From the NCBI RefSeq assembly GCF_964259225.1, contig NZ_CAXVKN010000010.1: a DNA stretch of 40,839 bases. The stretch is one strand, 5' to 3'. Source of the DNA: Catenibacterium mitsuoka_A (GTDB taxonomy: Bacteria > Bacillota_I > Bacilli_A > Erysipelotrichales > Coprobacillaceae). Numbering within the stretch: the stretch's first letter is position 1; each line of letters starts with the position of its first letter. Positions 7,259 to 15,229 of the stretch are shown piece by piece. The translations under genes were made by a program, and so were the position numbers. The notes beneath the pieces are model-generated. The model did not search any database. It saw only the letters and a list, made by a program, of their open reading frames with translations, and was not told the origin of the DNA.

Positions 7259-8539
7259 TTAATCGTCAATCATATAACGAGTAATGTGCGCTCCTAATGT
7301 AATGAGCTTGTGGTCTATATTATCATAACCACGGTCAATATGGTAGACATTTGTAATTTCTGTTTTACCTTCTGCCATTAAGCCAGCCACCACAAGAGCA
7401 GCACCACAGCGTAAGTCTGTAGCCATTACTCTTGCACCATGTAGAGGTGTCTTGCCTTTTATATAAGCACACGCTTCACCTAATTCAATATCTGCTCCCA
7501 TCTTATTAAGCTGAGCACAATGCTTGAATCTTTCTTTATAAATAGTTTCAGACACTTTAGATTGTCCATTACCCTGAGTCAATAGGGTTGTTAAAGGCTG
7601 CTGCAAGTCAGTCGCAAATCCCGGATAGACCTGTGTCTGTACTTCAACAGGCTTTAAGTTTCCATCATTGCCATATACAACAATGCTATCGCCAATCTTT
7701 TCCATCTTAATGCCCATTTCCTTTAATTTAGAAATAAGCGCATCTAAATGCTGTGGAATAATATTCTGGATAACCATCTTTTCACCAATAGCTGCTGCAA
7801 TAATCAAGAAAGTACCTGCTTCAATACGATCAGGAATAATTTCATGATATGCACCATGCATATGTTCTACACCATCAATAGTAATAGTATCTGTACCCAC
7901 ACCACGGATTCTCGCACCCATCTTAGTAAGAAGGTTTGCAACATCAATGATTTCTGGTTCCTTAGCTGCATTTTCAATAACAGTACGACCTTTAGCTTTA
8001 ACTGCAGCTAACATAATATTGATAGTAGCACCTACAGAAGCGAAATCTAGATAGATTTCAGTTCCAATAAGTTCATCAGCCTTTAAATGATATGTTCCTG
8101 TTTCTTCATCATAATTAATATCAGCACCTAATGCTTCAAATCCTTTTAAATGAAGATCAATAGGACGAGGTCCTAAATAACAGCCACCAGGCATCCTAAT
8201 AGTGACTTCTTTATATTTACCTAGTAATGCACCCATAAAATAATAAGACGCTCTTAATTTATCAACTGCACTACTTACTAGTGGTATATTTTTCATATTT
8301 CTTGGGTCTACACCGATTTCACCTACGGATATATCCCTTTCAACAACACAATTCAATTCTTCTAATAATACGGTTAACGCATCAACATCTGAAATTTCTG
8401 GTACATTATAAATTTCAACTGGTTCATCTGATAATACAATAGAAGGAATCAGCGCTACAGTTGCATTCTTCGCACCTGAAATAGTCACTGTTCCATTAAG
8501 TTTATGTCCACCTTCAATAGCAATTACTTCTTCTGCCAT
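7259..8539 (-). CDS. murA: UDP-N-acetylglucosamine 1-carboxyvinyltransferase
   Basis: A 426-residue enolpyruvyl transferase that performs the first committed step of peptidoglycan synthesis. The catalytic, fosfomycin-binding cysteine is present as C120 in PGGCYLGPRP, and the N-terminal GAKNA loop (Lys24) and the C-terminal IDRGYDNI segment are intact. Low-GC Gram-positives often carry two copies (murA/murZ); which one this is cannot be decided here. The start at 8539 has AAAGGA. It has its own promoter, and asd follows. Confidence 0.96.
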   Translation of the reverse strand: MAEEVIAIEGGHKLNGTVTISGAKNATVALIPSIVLSDEPVEIYNVPEISDVDALTVLLEELNCVVERDISVGEIGVDPRNMKNIPLVSSAVDKLRASYYFMGALLGKYKEVTIRMPGGCYLGPRPIDLHLKGFEALGADINYDEETGTYHLKADELIGTEIYLDFASVGATINIMLAAVKAKGRTVIENAAKEPEIIDVANLLTKMGARIRGVGTDTITIDGVEHMHGAYHEIIPDRIEAGTFLIIAAAIGEKMVIQNIIPQHLDALISKLKEMGIKMEKIGDSIVVYGNDGNLKPVEVQTQVYPGFATDLQQPLTTLLTQGNGQSKVSETIYKERFKHCAQLNKMGADIELGEACAYIKGKTPLHGARVMATDLRCGAALVVAGLMAEGKTEITNVYHIDRGYDNIDHKLITLGAHITRYMIDD

Positions 8540-8655
8540 TTCTATTCAATCCTTTCATTAAGGTTATTTAAAATTTATGTATATATATTAAAAAACTTTT
8601 AAGTTAATAGTTAATAAGTTAAAGTCAAAATATTGGTATTTATCTCGACGAATTC

Positions 8656-8684
8656 ATTATATAGTATTTTACTGAAAATCACAA
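8656..8684 (-). promoter_or_regulatory. murA-asd promoter
   Basis: On the minus strand TTGTGA (8679-8684) and a perfect TATAAT (8656-8661) are separated by 17 bases. This gives an AT-rich leader of about 110 bases before murA, in which I see no strong hairpin. Confidence 0.7.
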
Positions 8685-8763
8685 AGAAAACAGAAAGTAA
8701 ATAATCCTTTTTAATAAAAGAATATTTTACTTTTAAAAAAAACATGATATACTATGACCACAT

Positions 8764-8839
8764 GGTCCGTTGGTGAAGTGGTCAACACACTTGGTTCTCA
8801 TCCAAGCATTCAGGGGTTCGAACCCCCTACGGACTACCA
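8764..8839 (+). tRNA. tRNA-Glu (CTC anticodon)
   Basis: The full cloverleaf folds by eye: acceptor GGTCCGT/ACGGACT (first pair G-T), D arm GTG/CAC, anticodon stem CTTGG/CCAAG with loop TTCTCAT (anticodon CTC), T arm AGGGG/CCCCT with loop TTCGAAC, discriminator A, and CCA encoded at 8837-8839. It decodes GAG. A bidirectional terminator follows. Confidence 0.95.
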
Positions 8840-8856
8840 TTTTTTTATGCGAATAA

Positions 8857-8882
8857 AAAAAGAAAGCAGAGCTTTCTTTTTA
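8857..8882. terminator. Bidirectional terminator between tRNA-Glu and tRNA-Gln
   Basis: AGAAAGC/GCTTTCT (8861-8867 with 8871-8877) is flanked by an A-run and a T-run, so it can stop both convergent tRNA transcripts. Confidence 0.8.
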
Positions 8883-8907
8883 AAAATGTTTGTTTGTATA
8901 AAAAAAA

Positions 8908-8983
8908 TGGCTGGGGTAACTGGATTCGAACCAGTGAAATGGCAGATTCAGAGTCTGCTGCCTTACCGCTTGGCTATACCCCA
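8908..8983 (-). tRNA. tRNA-Gln (CTG anticodon)
   Basis: On the minus strand: acceptor TGGGGTA/TACCCCA, anticodon stem GCAGA/TCTGC with loop CTCTGAA (anticodon CTG), T arm ACTGG/CCAGT with loop TTCGAAT, discriminator G and encoded CCA. It decodes CAG. Its promoter (TTTACA at 9018-9023, TATAAT at 8996-9001, spacing 16) lies in the leader of gltX. Confidence 0.95.
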
Positions 8984-8995
8984 ACAGCAATTTAT

Positions 8996-9023
8996 ATTAT
9001 ACATATATTTTAGGAGATGTAAA
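8996..9023 (-). promoter_or_regulatory. tRNA-Gln promoter overlapping the gltX ribosome-binding region
   Basis: The minus-strand -35 TTTACA (9018-9023) and -10 TATAAT (8996-9001) are 16 bases apart. The -35 box lies between the gltX AGGAG and its start codon, so the two divergent units share the same 30 bases. Confidence 0.7.
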
Positions 9024-9030
9024 GAGAAAA

Positions 9031-10455
9031 ATGACAAAAATTCGTACAAGATTTGCACCAAGCCCTACAGGGTACATGCATATCGGTAATTTAAGAACAG
9101 CTTTATACTGTTATTTAATCGCTAAACATCAAGGTGGCGACTTTATTTTAAGAATTGAAGATACTGACCAGAACCGTGAAGTGGAAGGTGCAACTCAGTT
9201 AATTTATGATATTTTAACTGAAACTGGTCTTAACTGGGATGAAGGACCAGATAAGCCTGGAGATTGTGGACCTTATATCCAGTCTGAAAGACTTCCTATC
9301 TATCATGAATATGCTAAGAAGCTTATTGAGCTAGGCGGTGCTCATTATTGTTTCTGTGATAAAGATGCTGACAATGATTATGATCCTTGTCGTATGCTTG
9401 ATCAGGCTGAAATTGATGAAAAGCTTGCAGCAGGTGTTCCTTATGTTATTAGACAGACTATTCCTGATAAGGGTAAGGCTACTTTTGATGATGAAATCTA
9501 TGGTCATATTGAAGTAGATTGTACTACTTTAAATGATTCTATCTTAATTAAGAGTGATGGATTCCCTACTTATAACTTTGCGAACGTTGTAGATGACCAT
9601 TTAATGGGTATTACTCATGTTGTACGTGGTAATGAATATTTAGCTTCTACACCTAAATATAACCTTCTATATGATGCATATGGATGGAATAGACCTACTT
9701 ACATCCATTTACCACCAGTAATGAAGGATGAACATGCTAAGCTATCTAAGAGAAATGGTGATGCATCTTACCAGGATTTAACAAAACAGGGTTATTTAAA
9801 AGATGCTATCCTTAACTACATCGCATTACTTGGATGGTCTCCAGCTGATGAAGAAATCCTTTCATTAGATGATTTAATCAAACAGTTCAACATTGAACAT
9901 ATTTCTAAAGCTCCAGCTATTTTTGATATTGATAAGTTAAAATGGATGAACGGTGTTTATTTAAGAAACATGTCATTAGAAGAATTCCACAAAGTGGCAT
10001 CTCCTTACTATGACTTCATCACTATTCCTGTAAATACATTAGAAATTTCTAAAGCATTACAGCCACGTGTTGAAAGATTAGCTGATATCCCAGAATTAAT
10101 GGACTTCGTAAATGAAACATTACCATTTGATGCATCTATCTATAAACATAAGAAGATGAAGACTAATCCTGAAAACTCTTTAGAAGCATTAGAATTATCT
10201 TTACCAGAACTTGAAAAGTGGGAAGATTATAATGATGACGAAGGATTAATGAATATGATGATGGATATCGCTAAGAGCCATGAATTAAAGAATGGACGTA
10301 TTATGTGGCCTATCCGTGTTGCATTATCTAATAAAGCATTTACTCCTGGTGGTGCTGTAGAAATTGCTCATATTCTTGGCAAAGAAGAAACTTTAAGAAG
10401 AATTAGAGTTGCTATCGAAGATTTAAAGAAATCAGTTGCTGAATCAGCAGAATAA
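9031..10455 (+). CDS. gltX: Glutamyl-tRNA synthetase
   Basis: A 474-residue class I synthetase. The HIGH motif appears as HIGN (residues 17-20, in FAPSPTGYMHIGN) and the KMSKS motif as KLSKRNG near residue 245. Bacillota enzymes of this type are often non-discriminating and also charge tRNA-Gln with Glu for later amidation by GatCAB; no glutaminyl synthetase is in view to test this. The start at 9031 is clear from the family N-terminus, but the nearest AGGAG is 14 bases upstream, an unusually long spacing. It lies directly beside tRNA-Gln and close to tRNA-Glu. A bidirectional terminator follows. Confidence 0.97.
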   Translation: MTKIRTRFAPSPTGYMHIGNLRTALYCYLIAKHQGGDFILRIEDTDQNREVEGATQLIYDILTETGLNWDEGPDKPGDCGPYIQSERLPIYHEYAKKLIELGGAHYCFCDKDADNDYDPCRMLDQAEIDEKLAAGVPYVIRQTIPDKGKATFDDEIYGHIEVDCTTLNDSILIKSDGFPTYNFANVVDDHLMGITHVVRGNEYLASTPKYNLLYDAYGWNRPTYIHLPPVMKDEHAKLSKRNGDASYQDLTKQGYLKDAILNYIALLGWSPADEEILSLDDLIKQFNIEHISKAPAIFDIDKLKWMNGVYLRNMSLEEFHKVASPYYDFITIPVNTLEISKALQPRVERLADIPELMDFVNETLPFDASIYKHKKMKTNPENSLEALELSLPELEKWEDYNDDEGLMNMMMDIAKSHELKNGRIMWPIRVALSNKAFTPGGAVEIAHILGKEETLRRIRVAIEDLKKSVAESAE

Positions 10456-10456
10456 A

Positions 10457-10484
10457 AACAAGAGGCTCGTTTGAGCCTCTTTTA
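10457..10484. terminator. Bidirectional terminator between gltX and the cysK unit
   Basis: The 8-bp stem AGAGGCTC/GAGCCTCT (10461-10468 with 10473-10480) has Ts on one side and an AAAAACA run on the other. Confidence 0.85.
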
Positions 10485-10643
10485 GTATACTTTCTTATAG
10501 TTTGCAAGTGCACCGATCAGGTTAGAATCATTGTTGTATTTACATTGTACTAACTTAGCTTGTGGGATAGGCACAGGCATTTTTTCATAGAGTTCATCTA
10601 AAGACTTCTGGATATAAGTCATTAAAATGCCTTGGCTTTTATA
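10482..10643 (-). pseudogene. C-terminal remnant of a ROK-family sugar kinase
   Basis: After the cysK stop codon the same reading frame stays open for 53 codons. It includes MTYIQKSLDELYEKMPVPIP and then CKYNNDSNLIGALANYK before a stop at 10482. The (N)D(S/A)NLIGAL ending is characteristic of ROK glucokinases and N-acetyl-hexosamine kinases. The rest of the kinase is missing, and there is no ribosome-binding site before the internal ATG at 10622. This looks like the tail of a lost kinase to which the cysK 3' end was joined. The family call rests on this short match. Confidence 0.6.
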
Positions 10644-11576
10644 TTAATCCTGGAATAAAGGAGTAGAAAGATAACGGTCACCTGTATCTGGGAGTAAGGC
10701 TACAATAGTCTTTCCTTTATTTTCTGGTCTTTTAGCAAGTTCAATCGCAGCATAAACAGCAGCACCTGAAGAAATACCTACTAAGATACCTTCATTCTGA
10801 CCTACTTCTTTACCAGTCGCAAATGCATCTTCATTAGTTACACGGATGATTTCATCATATACCTTTGTATCTAAGACATCAGGTACAAAACCTGCACCGA
10901 TACCCTGAATCTTATGTGCACCACCCTGTCCAGTAGATAATACTGGAGATGAATCTGGTTCTACTGCAACTACTTTTACGTCTGGTTTCTTATCTTTTAA
11001 GTACTGTCCTACACCAGTCACTGTACCACCAGTACCTACACCAGCGACAAAGTAATCGACCTGACCATCTAAATCTTCAAAGATTTCTGGTCCAGTTGTT
11101 AAATAGTGTGCCTGTGGGTTAGCTGGGTTAACGAACTGTCCTGGAATATAGCTGTTTTCAATTCCTTCCGCAAGTTCATTTGCTTTCGCAATAGCGCCCT
11201 TCATACCCTTGCTTCCATCTGTTAAGACAAGTTCAGCACCATATGCTTTCATTAATGTACGTCTTTCTACAGACATTGTTTCAGGCATAACAATAATGAT
11301 ACGATAACCTCTTGTAGCAGCAACAGAAGCTAAACCAATACCTGTATTACCTGAAGTAGGTTCAATTAGTACAGTGTCTTTATTGATTTTTCCTGCCTTT
11401 TCTGCTTCATCAAGCATATTCTTTGCAATTCTGTCTTTAACACTTCCTGCGGGATTGAAGTATTCAACCTTTGCGATGACCTTTGCTTCTAAGTTATATT
11501 TCTTTTCTAAATGTGTTAATTCTAATAATGGTGTATGGCCAATTAACTGGTCAGCACTAGTGTATACCTTACTCAT
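10644..11576 (-). CDS. cysK: Cysteine synthase (O-acetylserine sulfhydrylase)
   Basis: A 310-residue PLP enzyme that makes cysteine from O-acetylserine and sulfide. The PLP lysine is K47 in NPAGSVKDRI; the substrate loop PTSGNTG is near residue 72 and the phosphate cup GTGGTVTGVG near 177. Length is typical. The start at 11576 has GGAGG with 8-base spacing. It lies 21 bases after metY in one transcription unit. The stop codon is followed directly, in frame, by the ROK-kinase remnant. Expression is probably set by the metY promoter and the Rrf2 regulator upstream. Confidence 0.96.
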   Translation of the reverse strand: MSKVYTSADQLIGHTPLLELTHLEKKYNLEAKVIAKVEYFNPAGSVKDRIAKNMLDEAEKAGKINKDTVLIEPTSGNTGIGLASVAATRGYRIIIVMPETMSVERRTLMKAYGAELVLTDGSKGMKGAIAKANELAEGIENSYIPGQFVNPANPQAHYLTTGPEIFEDLDGQVDYFVAGVGTGGTVTGVGQYLKDKKPDVKVVAVEPDSSPVLSTGQGGAHKIQGIGAGFVPDVLDTKVYDEIIRVTNEDAFATGKEVGQNEGILVGISSGAAVYAAIELAKRPENKGKTIVALLPDTGDRYLSTPLFQD

Positions 11577-11597
11577 GTTAATTTTCCTCCGAATTTG

Positions 11598-12893
11598 TTA
11601 TTTTACTGCAGCAAAAGCCTGATCTAAGTCTGCAATAATATCATCAATATGTTCAGTACCAATAGATAATCTAATAGAATTCTGCTGGATACCTACCTGT
11701 TTTAATTCTTCTTCATTCATTTCTGCATGTGTAGTAGAAGCTGGATGAATAACTAAAGATTTCACATCTGCAACGTTAGCAAGTAATGAAAATAACTGTA
11801 AGTTATCAATGAAATCTTTTGCTTTTCTTGCATCACCCTTGATGTTGAATGTAAAGATTGATCCACCACCATTAGGGAAATACTTCTTATATAATGCCTG
11901 CTGAGATGGATCTGTAGATACTGAAGGATGTGATACAGATTCAACCTGTGGATGGTTATTTAAGTATTCTACAACCTTTAATGTATTTTCTACCTGTCTT
12001 TCTACACGTAATGAAAGTGTTTCTAGACCCTGTAAGAAGATCCAAGCATGAATTGGTGAAAGAGTAGCACCCATGTCTCTTAATAAAATAGCTCTAATTC
12101 TTGTAATATAAGCAGCTGCTCCTACATCTTTCGCAAAGCTTACACCATGATAAGATGGGTTTGGTTCAACAAGCTGTGGAAATTTATCTGCATGTGCCGC
12201 CCAGTCAAACTTACCTGCATCAACGATGACACCACCAATAGTAGTACCGTGACCACCAATAAACTTAGTTGCTGAATGAATAACAACATCAGCACCATAT
12301 TCAATTGGTCTAATTAAATAAGGTGTACCAAATGTGTTATCAATAACTAATGGTAAACCATGTTTATGTGCAATCTTTGCGATTGCTTCGATGTCTACAA
12401 CATCTGAATTTGGGTTACCTAAAGTTTCAATATAAACAAGTTTTGTGTTTTCCTGAATAGCATCTTCAAATGCCTGTGGATTTAATGCATCTACGAATGT
12501 AGTAGTAATACCATAATCAGTAAATGTATGTTTGAATAGGTTGAATGTTCCACCATAGATGTTTTCTGCAGATACAATATGGTCACCTGCAGCCACTAAG
12601 TTTTGTACTGCGTATGTCACTGCAGCTGCGCCAGAACCTACTGCTAAGGCTGCTACACCACCTTCTAAAGCCGCAATTCTTTTTTCAAATACATCTTCAG
12701 TTGGGTTTGTTAGACGACCATAGATATTACCAGCATCCTGTAATGCGAATCTAGCTGCTGCATGATCTGAGTTATGAAAAACGTAAGATGAAGTCTGATA
12801 GATAGGTACTGCACGAGCGTCAGTTACTGGATCAGCTTCTTCCTGTCCTACGTGTAATGCAAGTGTTTCGAAATGATAGTTTTTATTAGACAT
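11598..12893 (-). CDS. metY: O-acetylhomoserine sulfhydrylase (Cys/Met metabolism PLP enzyme)
   Basis: A 431-residue member of the Cys/Met-metabolism PLP family. The opening FETLALHVGQEEADPVT, the PLP lysine in HSATKFIGGHG (near residue 208) and the C-terminal LIHPASTTHAEM identify O-acetylhomoserine aminocarboxypropyltransferase, which forms homocysteine directly from sulfide. Some relatives act as cystathionine gamma-synthase, but the length (about 430 rather than 380) favours MetY. The ATG at 12893 follows AAGGAGG; the frame running up to 12965 crosses the promoter and is rejected. It leads the metY-cysK unit. Confidence 0.93.
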   Translation of the reverse strand: MSNKNYHFETLALHVGQEEADPVTDARAVPIYQTSSYVFHNSDHAAARFALQDAGNIYGRLTNPTEDVFEKRIAALEGGVAALAVGSGAAAVTYAVQNLVAAGDHIVSAENIYGGTFNLFKHTFTDYGITTTFVDALNPQAFEDAIQENTKLVYIETLGNPNSDVVDIEAIAKIAHKHGLPLVIDNTFGTPYLIRPIEYGADVVIHSATKFIGGHGTTIGGVIVDAGKFDWAAHADKFPQLVEPNPSYHGVSFAKDVGAAAYITRIRAILLRDMGATLSPIHAWIFLQGLETLSLRVERQVENTLKVVEYLNNHPQVESVSHPSVSTDPSQQALYKKYFPNGGGSIFTFNIKGDARKAKDFIDNLQLFSLLANVADVKSLVIHPASTTHAEMNEEELKQVGIQQNSIRLSIGTEHIDDIIADLDQAFAAVK

Positions 12894-12908
12894 GTGTGTT
12901 TCCTCCTT

Positions 12909-12965
12909 AACCCTATTTGTTTGATAGGTTAATGGGATTATAGCAATGATAAACCTACTAGTCAA
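12909..12965 (-). promoter_or_regulatory. metY-cysK promoter and leader inverted repeat
   Basis: On the minus strand TTGACT (12960-12965) and TATAAT (12937-12942) are exactly 17 apart. Just downstream the imperfect inverted repeat AACCCTAT..ATAGGTT (12909-12930) lies between -10 and the ribosome-binding site. ACCCTAT recurs in the Rrf2 gene promoter, so it is a candidate shared operator. Confidence 0.7.
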
Positions 12966-13029
12966 CTATATTTATAATATTTTTTGTGAATATTTCGTAT
13001 TTTCTGAATTTAATTGATTTTATTTATGA

Positions 13030-13461
13030 TTATATGACATAATCATCACCATTTGATGAAGCAGGTACTAAATCACTTAAAGAAACACCTTCTAAATAGT
13101 CTGTAATCACTTTATGTAAACCAGTCCACATAGGCAATGTATTACAATAAGATGCTCTTTCACATGTATTACATTCATCTGCTAAACATGATACAGGAGC
13201 TAATGTTCCTTCAGTAATCTTAAGAATAGAAGCAACACTATAGTCTTCTGGAGCATGTGTTAAACGGTATCCTCCACCTTTACCTCTTAAACCTTCTACA
13301 AAGTGTTCTTTAGATAAAGATTTAATAATAATTTCTAGATACTTTTCAGAGATATTCTGTCTTGCAGCTATTTCTTTTAATGGTATATATTTAGAACGAT
13401 CATGCTGTGCTAAATCAATCATGACACGTAAAGCATAACGTCCTTTAGTTGATATCATCAT
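13030..13461 (-). CDS. Rrf2-family regulator with a four-cysteine cluster (CymR/IscR-like)
   Basis: A 143-residue winged-helix regulator. Residues 1-65 hold the Rrf2 helix-turn-helix (STKGRYALRVMIDLA, then EKYLEIIIKSL and GLRGKGGGYRL). Cysteines at 92, 97, 100 and 106 (pattern CX4CX2CX5C, in SCLADECNTCERASYC) could bind an iron-sulfur cluster as in IscR; B. subtilis CymR lacks such a set. It is placed directly upstream of metY-cysK in the same direction, so it most likely controls sulfur assimilation. The start is ATG at 13461, eight bases after GGAGG; the TTG at 13467 is too close to it. A promoter containing a 12-base palindrome precedes it. Confidence 0.88.
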   Translation of the reverse strand: MMISTKGRYALRVMIDLAQHDRSKYIPLKEIAARQNISEKYLEIIIKSLSKEHFVEGLRGKGGGYRLTHAPEDYSVASILKITEGTLAPVSCLADECNTCERASYCNTLPMWTGLHKVITDYLEGVSLSDLVPASSNGDDYVI

Positions 13462-13486
13462 AATCAATTCCTCCTTTTGTATATAC

Positions 13487-13518
13487 CTAGTATACTAGAG
13501 GGTTATAGGGTAAGTCAA
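13487..13518 (-). promoter_or_regulatory. Promoter of the Rrf2 gene with a palindromic operator candidate
   Basis: The minus-strand boxes TTGACT (13513-13518) and TATACT (13489-13494) are 18 apart. The perfect palindrome CTAGTATACTAG (13487-13498) covers the -10 box, and ACCCTATAACCC fills the spacer. Autoregulation is inferred. Confidence 0.65.
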
Positions 13519-13738
13519 GAATAATAGAAATTGAACGTTGATGTAACAGATAGTTGATGTTAGAATTTTAATAAGAAATAGTGATCAACAGTTGTATAAG
13601 CTATATGTTACACCAAAGAAAGGATGAGATATAACCAGAAACATAACATACACAAGTGCAACATATTTGGAGTTACTTTACTAATAGCCTGTTAATTTTT
13701 GTATATTATAATAATAAGTTCAAATACAAGGAGACCCT
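13519..13738. other. Intergenic region before the secreted protein gene
   Basis: AT-rich DNA with a TATAAT box near 13707 on the plus strand that could serve the next gene. Its ribosome-binding site AAGGAG is at 13728-13733. The -35 is poor, and no hairpin RNA is evident. Confidence 0.5.
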
Positions 13739-14182
13739 ATGAAATCAAAAAAGATTATTGTAAGTATTGTTGTTTGTTTAGTCATTGCAATTATTGCAGT
13801 ATTTGTAGTACCTAGTTCTAGTTCTTATTTATCAGAAGTTACTGTAAGTGGAGAAAAAAAGAAAGGTTATTCTTTCTATAAAGTATCTTCTATATCTAAT
13901 AAATTAAAAGATGTTGATTTTATAGATCATTTACCTGATGGTATACAGAAGTATGATGAAAGTAATACACGTTATGGCTCACCTTCTTATACTGTTGTGA
14001 TAAAGAATGATGCATATCGTTTCTATAGATTATCTAGTGATTCAGATGTACTTGTGACTAAATCAAATAAGAGTAATCAATCTCAAATAAAAGAATATGC
14101 GAAAATGAATAAAAATAATTATAAGAAACTTGCATCCTCAACATATTATACTGATTATGATCAATTAGATTACTGGAACTAA
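13739..14182 (+). CDS. Hypothetical secreted or membrane-anchored protein
   Basis: A 147-residue protein that I cannot assign to a family. A positively charged start (MKSKK) and a hydrophobic stretch at residues about 6-26 form an N-terminal signal or single membrane anchor, with no lipobox cysteine. The rest is a small hydrophilic domain rich in Ser, Lys and Tyr (for example YSFYKVSSISNKLKDVDFID and DAYRFYRLSSDSDV), probably outside the cell. It has its own ribosome-binding site (AAGGAG) and a strong terminator, so it is monocistronic. Its neighbours give no hint of function. Confidence 0.75.
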   Translation: MKSKKIIVSIVVCLVIAIIAVFVVPSSSSYLSEVTVSGEKKKGYSFYKVSSISNKLKDVDFIDHLPDGIQKYDESNTRYGSPSYTVVIKNDAYRFYRLSSDSDVLVTKSNKSNQSQIKEYAKMNKNNYKKLASSTYYTDYDQLDYWN

Positions 14183-14189
14183 AATAGTT

Positions 14190-14222
14190 ATTCCTACCAT
14201 ATTTGTGGTAGGAATCTTTTTA
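14190..14222 (+). terminator. Terminator of the secreted protein gene
   Basis: The perfect 10-bp stem ATTCCTACCA/TGGTAGGAAT (14190-14199 with 14206-14215) is followed by TTTTT. Confidence 0.88.
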
Positions 14223-14231
14223 TTTGAACAT

Positions 14232-14258
14232 AAAAAAAAGAGAAGCCTAAGCCTCTCT
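14232..14258 (-). terminator. Terminator of fba
   Basis: The 8-bp stem with one G-T pair (14239-14246 with 14251-14258) is followed by eight Ts on the minus strand. Confidence 0.8.
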
Positions 14259-14268
14259 CTTAAATGAA

Positions 14269-15141
14269 TTATTCAGCAGCTTTACCGATGCAACCAAATA
14301 CTTCCATTCTGTCTTTTACGCAGTCTCTGATAGCCTGAGCACCTGGAGCAAGTAATTTACGAGGGTCATAACCTTTACCCTGCTGATCCTTACCTTCTTC
14401 AATGTACTTTCTAGTAGCTTTCTGGAAGTATAACTGACATTCAGTGTTAACGTTGATCTTAGATACACCTAAGCCAATTGCTTTCTTAACCTGTTCATCA
14501 GGAATTCCTGAACCACCATGAAGAACTAATGGTAAGATACCAGTTTCTTTCTGGATAGCATCTAATGCTTCGAACTGTAAACCAGCCCAGTTTGCAGGGT
14601 ATACACCATGGATATTACCGATACCAGCAGCTAAGAAGTCAACTCCTAAGTCAGCAATCATCTTACATTCTTTAGGATCTGCTACTTCACCCATACCAAT
14701 AACACCATCTTCTTCTCCACCGATTGAACCTACTTCAGCTTCGATAGATACACCTTTAGCATGGCATAATTCAACTAATTCCTTAGTCTTTTCGATGTTT
14801 TCTTCGATTGAATAATGAGAACCATCGAACATGATTGAAGTGAATCCAGCTGCTAATGCTGCCTTAGCACCTTCATATGAACCGTGGTCTAAGTGTAATG
14901 CTACTGGTACAGTGATATTTAAAGATTCTACCATTGCTTTAACCATAGCAGCTACAGTTGTGAAACCTGTCATATATTTTGCAGCACCTTCAGATACACC
15001 TAAGATTACTGGTGCATTTAATTCCTGTGCTTCTAAAAGAATAGACTTTGTCCATTCAAGGTTATTGATGTTGAACTGTCCAACACCATAATGGCCTGCT
15101 TTAGCCTTTTTTAACATTTCTGTTGCGGAAACTAATCCCAT
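14269..15141 (-). CDS. fba: Class II fructose-1,6-bisphosphate aldolase
   Basis: A 290-residue zinc aldolase of glycolysis and gluconeogenesis that cleaves fructose-1,6-bisphosphate to DHAP and glyceraldehyde-3-phosphate. The zinc-binding segment HLDHGSYEGAKAA is near residue 82, the EAEVGSIGGEEDG loop near 132, and the phosphate-binding LHGGSGIPDEQ and INVNTE segments near 208-235. Length matches Gram-positive FbaA. The start at 15141 follows AAGGAGAG. A candidate promoter overlapping a cre-like sequence lies about 55 bases upstream, consistent with carbon control. Confidence 0.96.
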   Translation of the reverse strand: MGLVSATEMLKKAKAGHYGVGQFNINNLEWTKSILLEAQELNAPVILGVSEGAAKYMTGFTTVAAMVKAMVESLNITVPVALHLDHGSYEGAKAALAAGFTSIMFDGSHYSIEENIEKTKELVELCHAKGVSIEAEVGSIGGEEDGVIGMGEVADPKECKMIADLGVDFLAAGIGNIHGVYPANWAGLQFEALDAIQKETGILPLVLHGGSGIPDEQVKKAIGLGVSKINVNTECQLYFQKATRKYIEEGKDQQGKGYDPRKLLAPGAQAIRDCVKDRMEVFGCIGKAAE

Positions 15142-15192
15142 AATATTATCTCTCCTTTTCTTTTATATCTCCATAATACTCTTTTTTCTTGT

Positions 15193-15229
15193 CTATTACT
15201 AGAAAAATTAAAAGATGTAAACGTTTTTA
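15193..15229 (-). promoter_or_regulatory. fba promoter with a cre-like sequence
   Basis: The minus-strand boxes TTTACA (15216-15221) and TAATAG (15193-15198) are 17 apart. The 14-mer TAAAAACGTTTACA (15216-15229) matches the cre consensus at 13 of 14 positions and overlaps the -35. It also overlaps the stop codon of the upstream small gene. Confidence 0.5.

Noticed and set aside
7239..7259. Upstream start of asd at 7259
   Set aside because: It begins at the murA stop without a ribosome-binding site, while the ATG at 7238 has AGGAGGAG.
8754..9089. Reading frame through the tRNA-Glu/tRNA-Gln region
   Set aside because: It runs across two tRNA genes and a terminator and has no ribosome-binding site.
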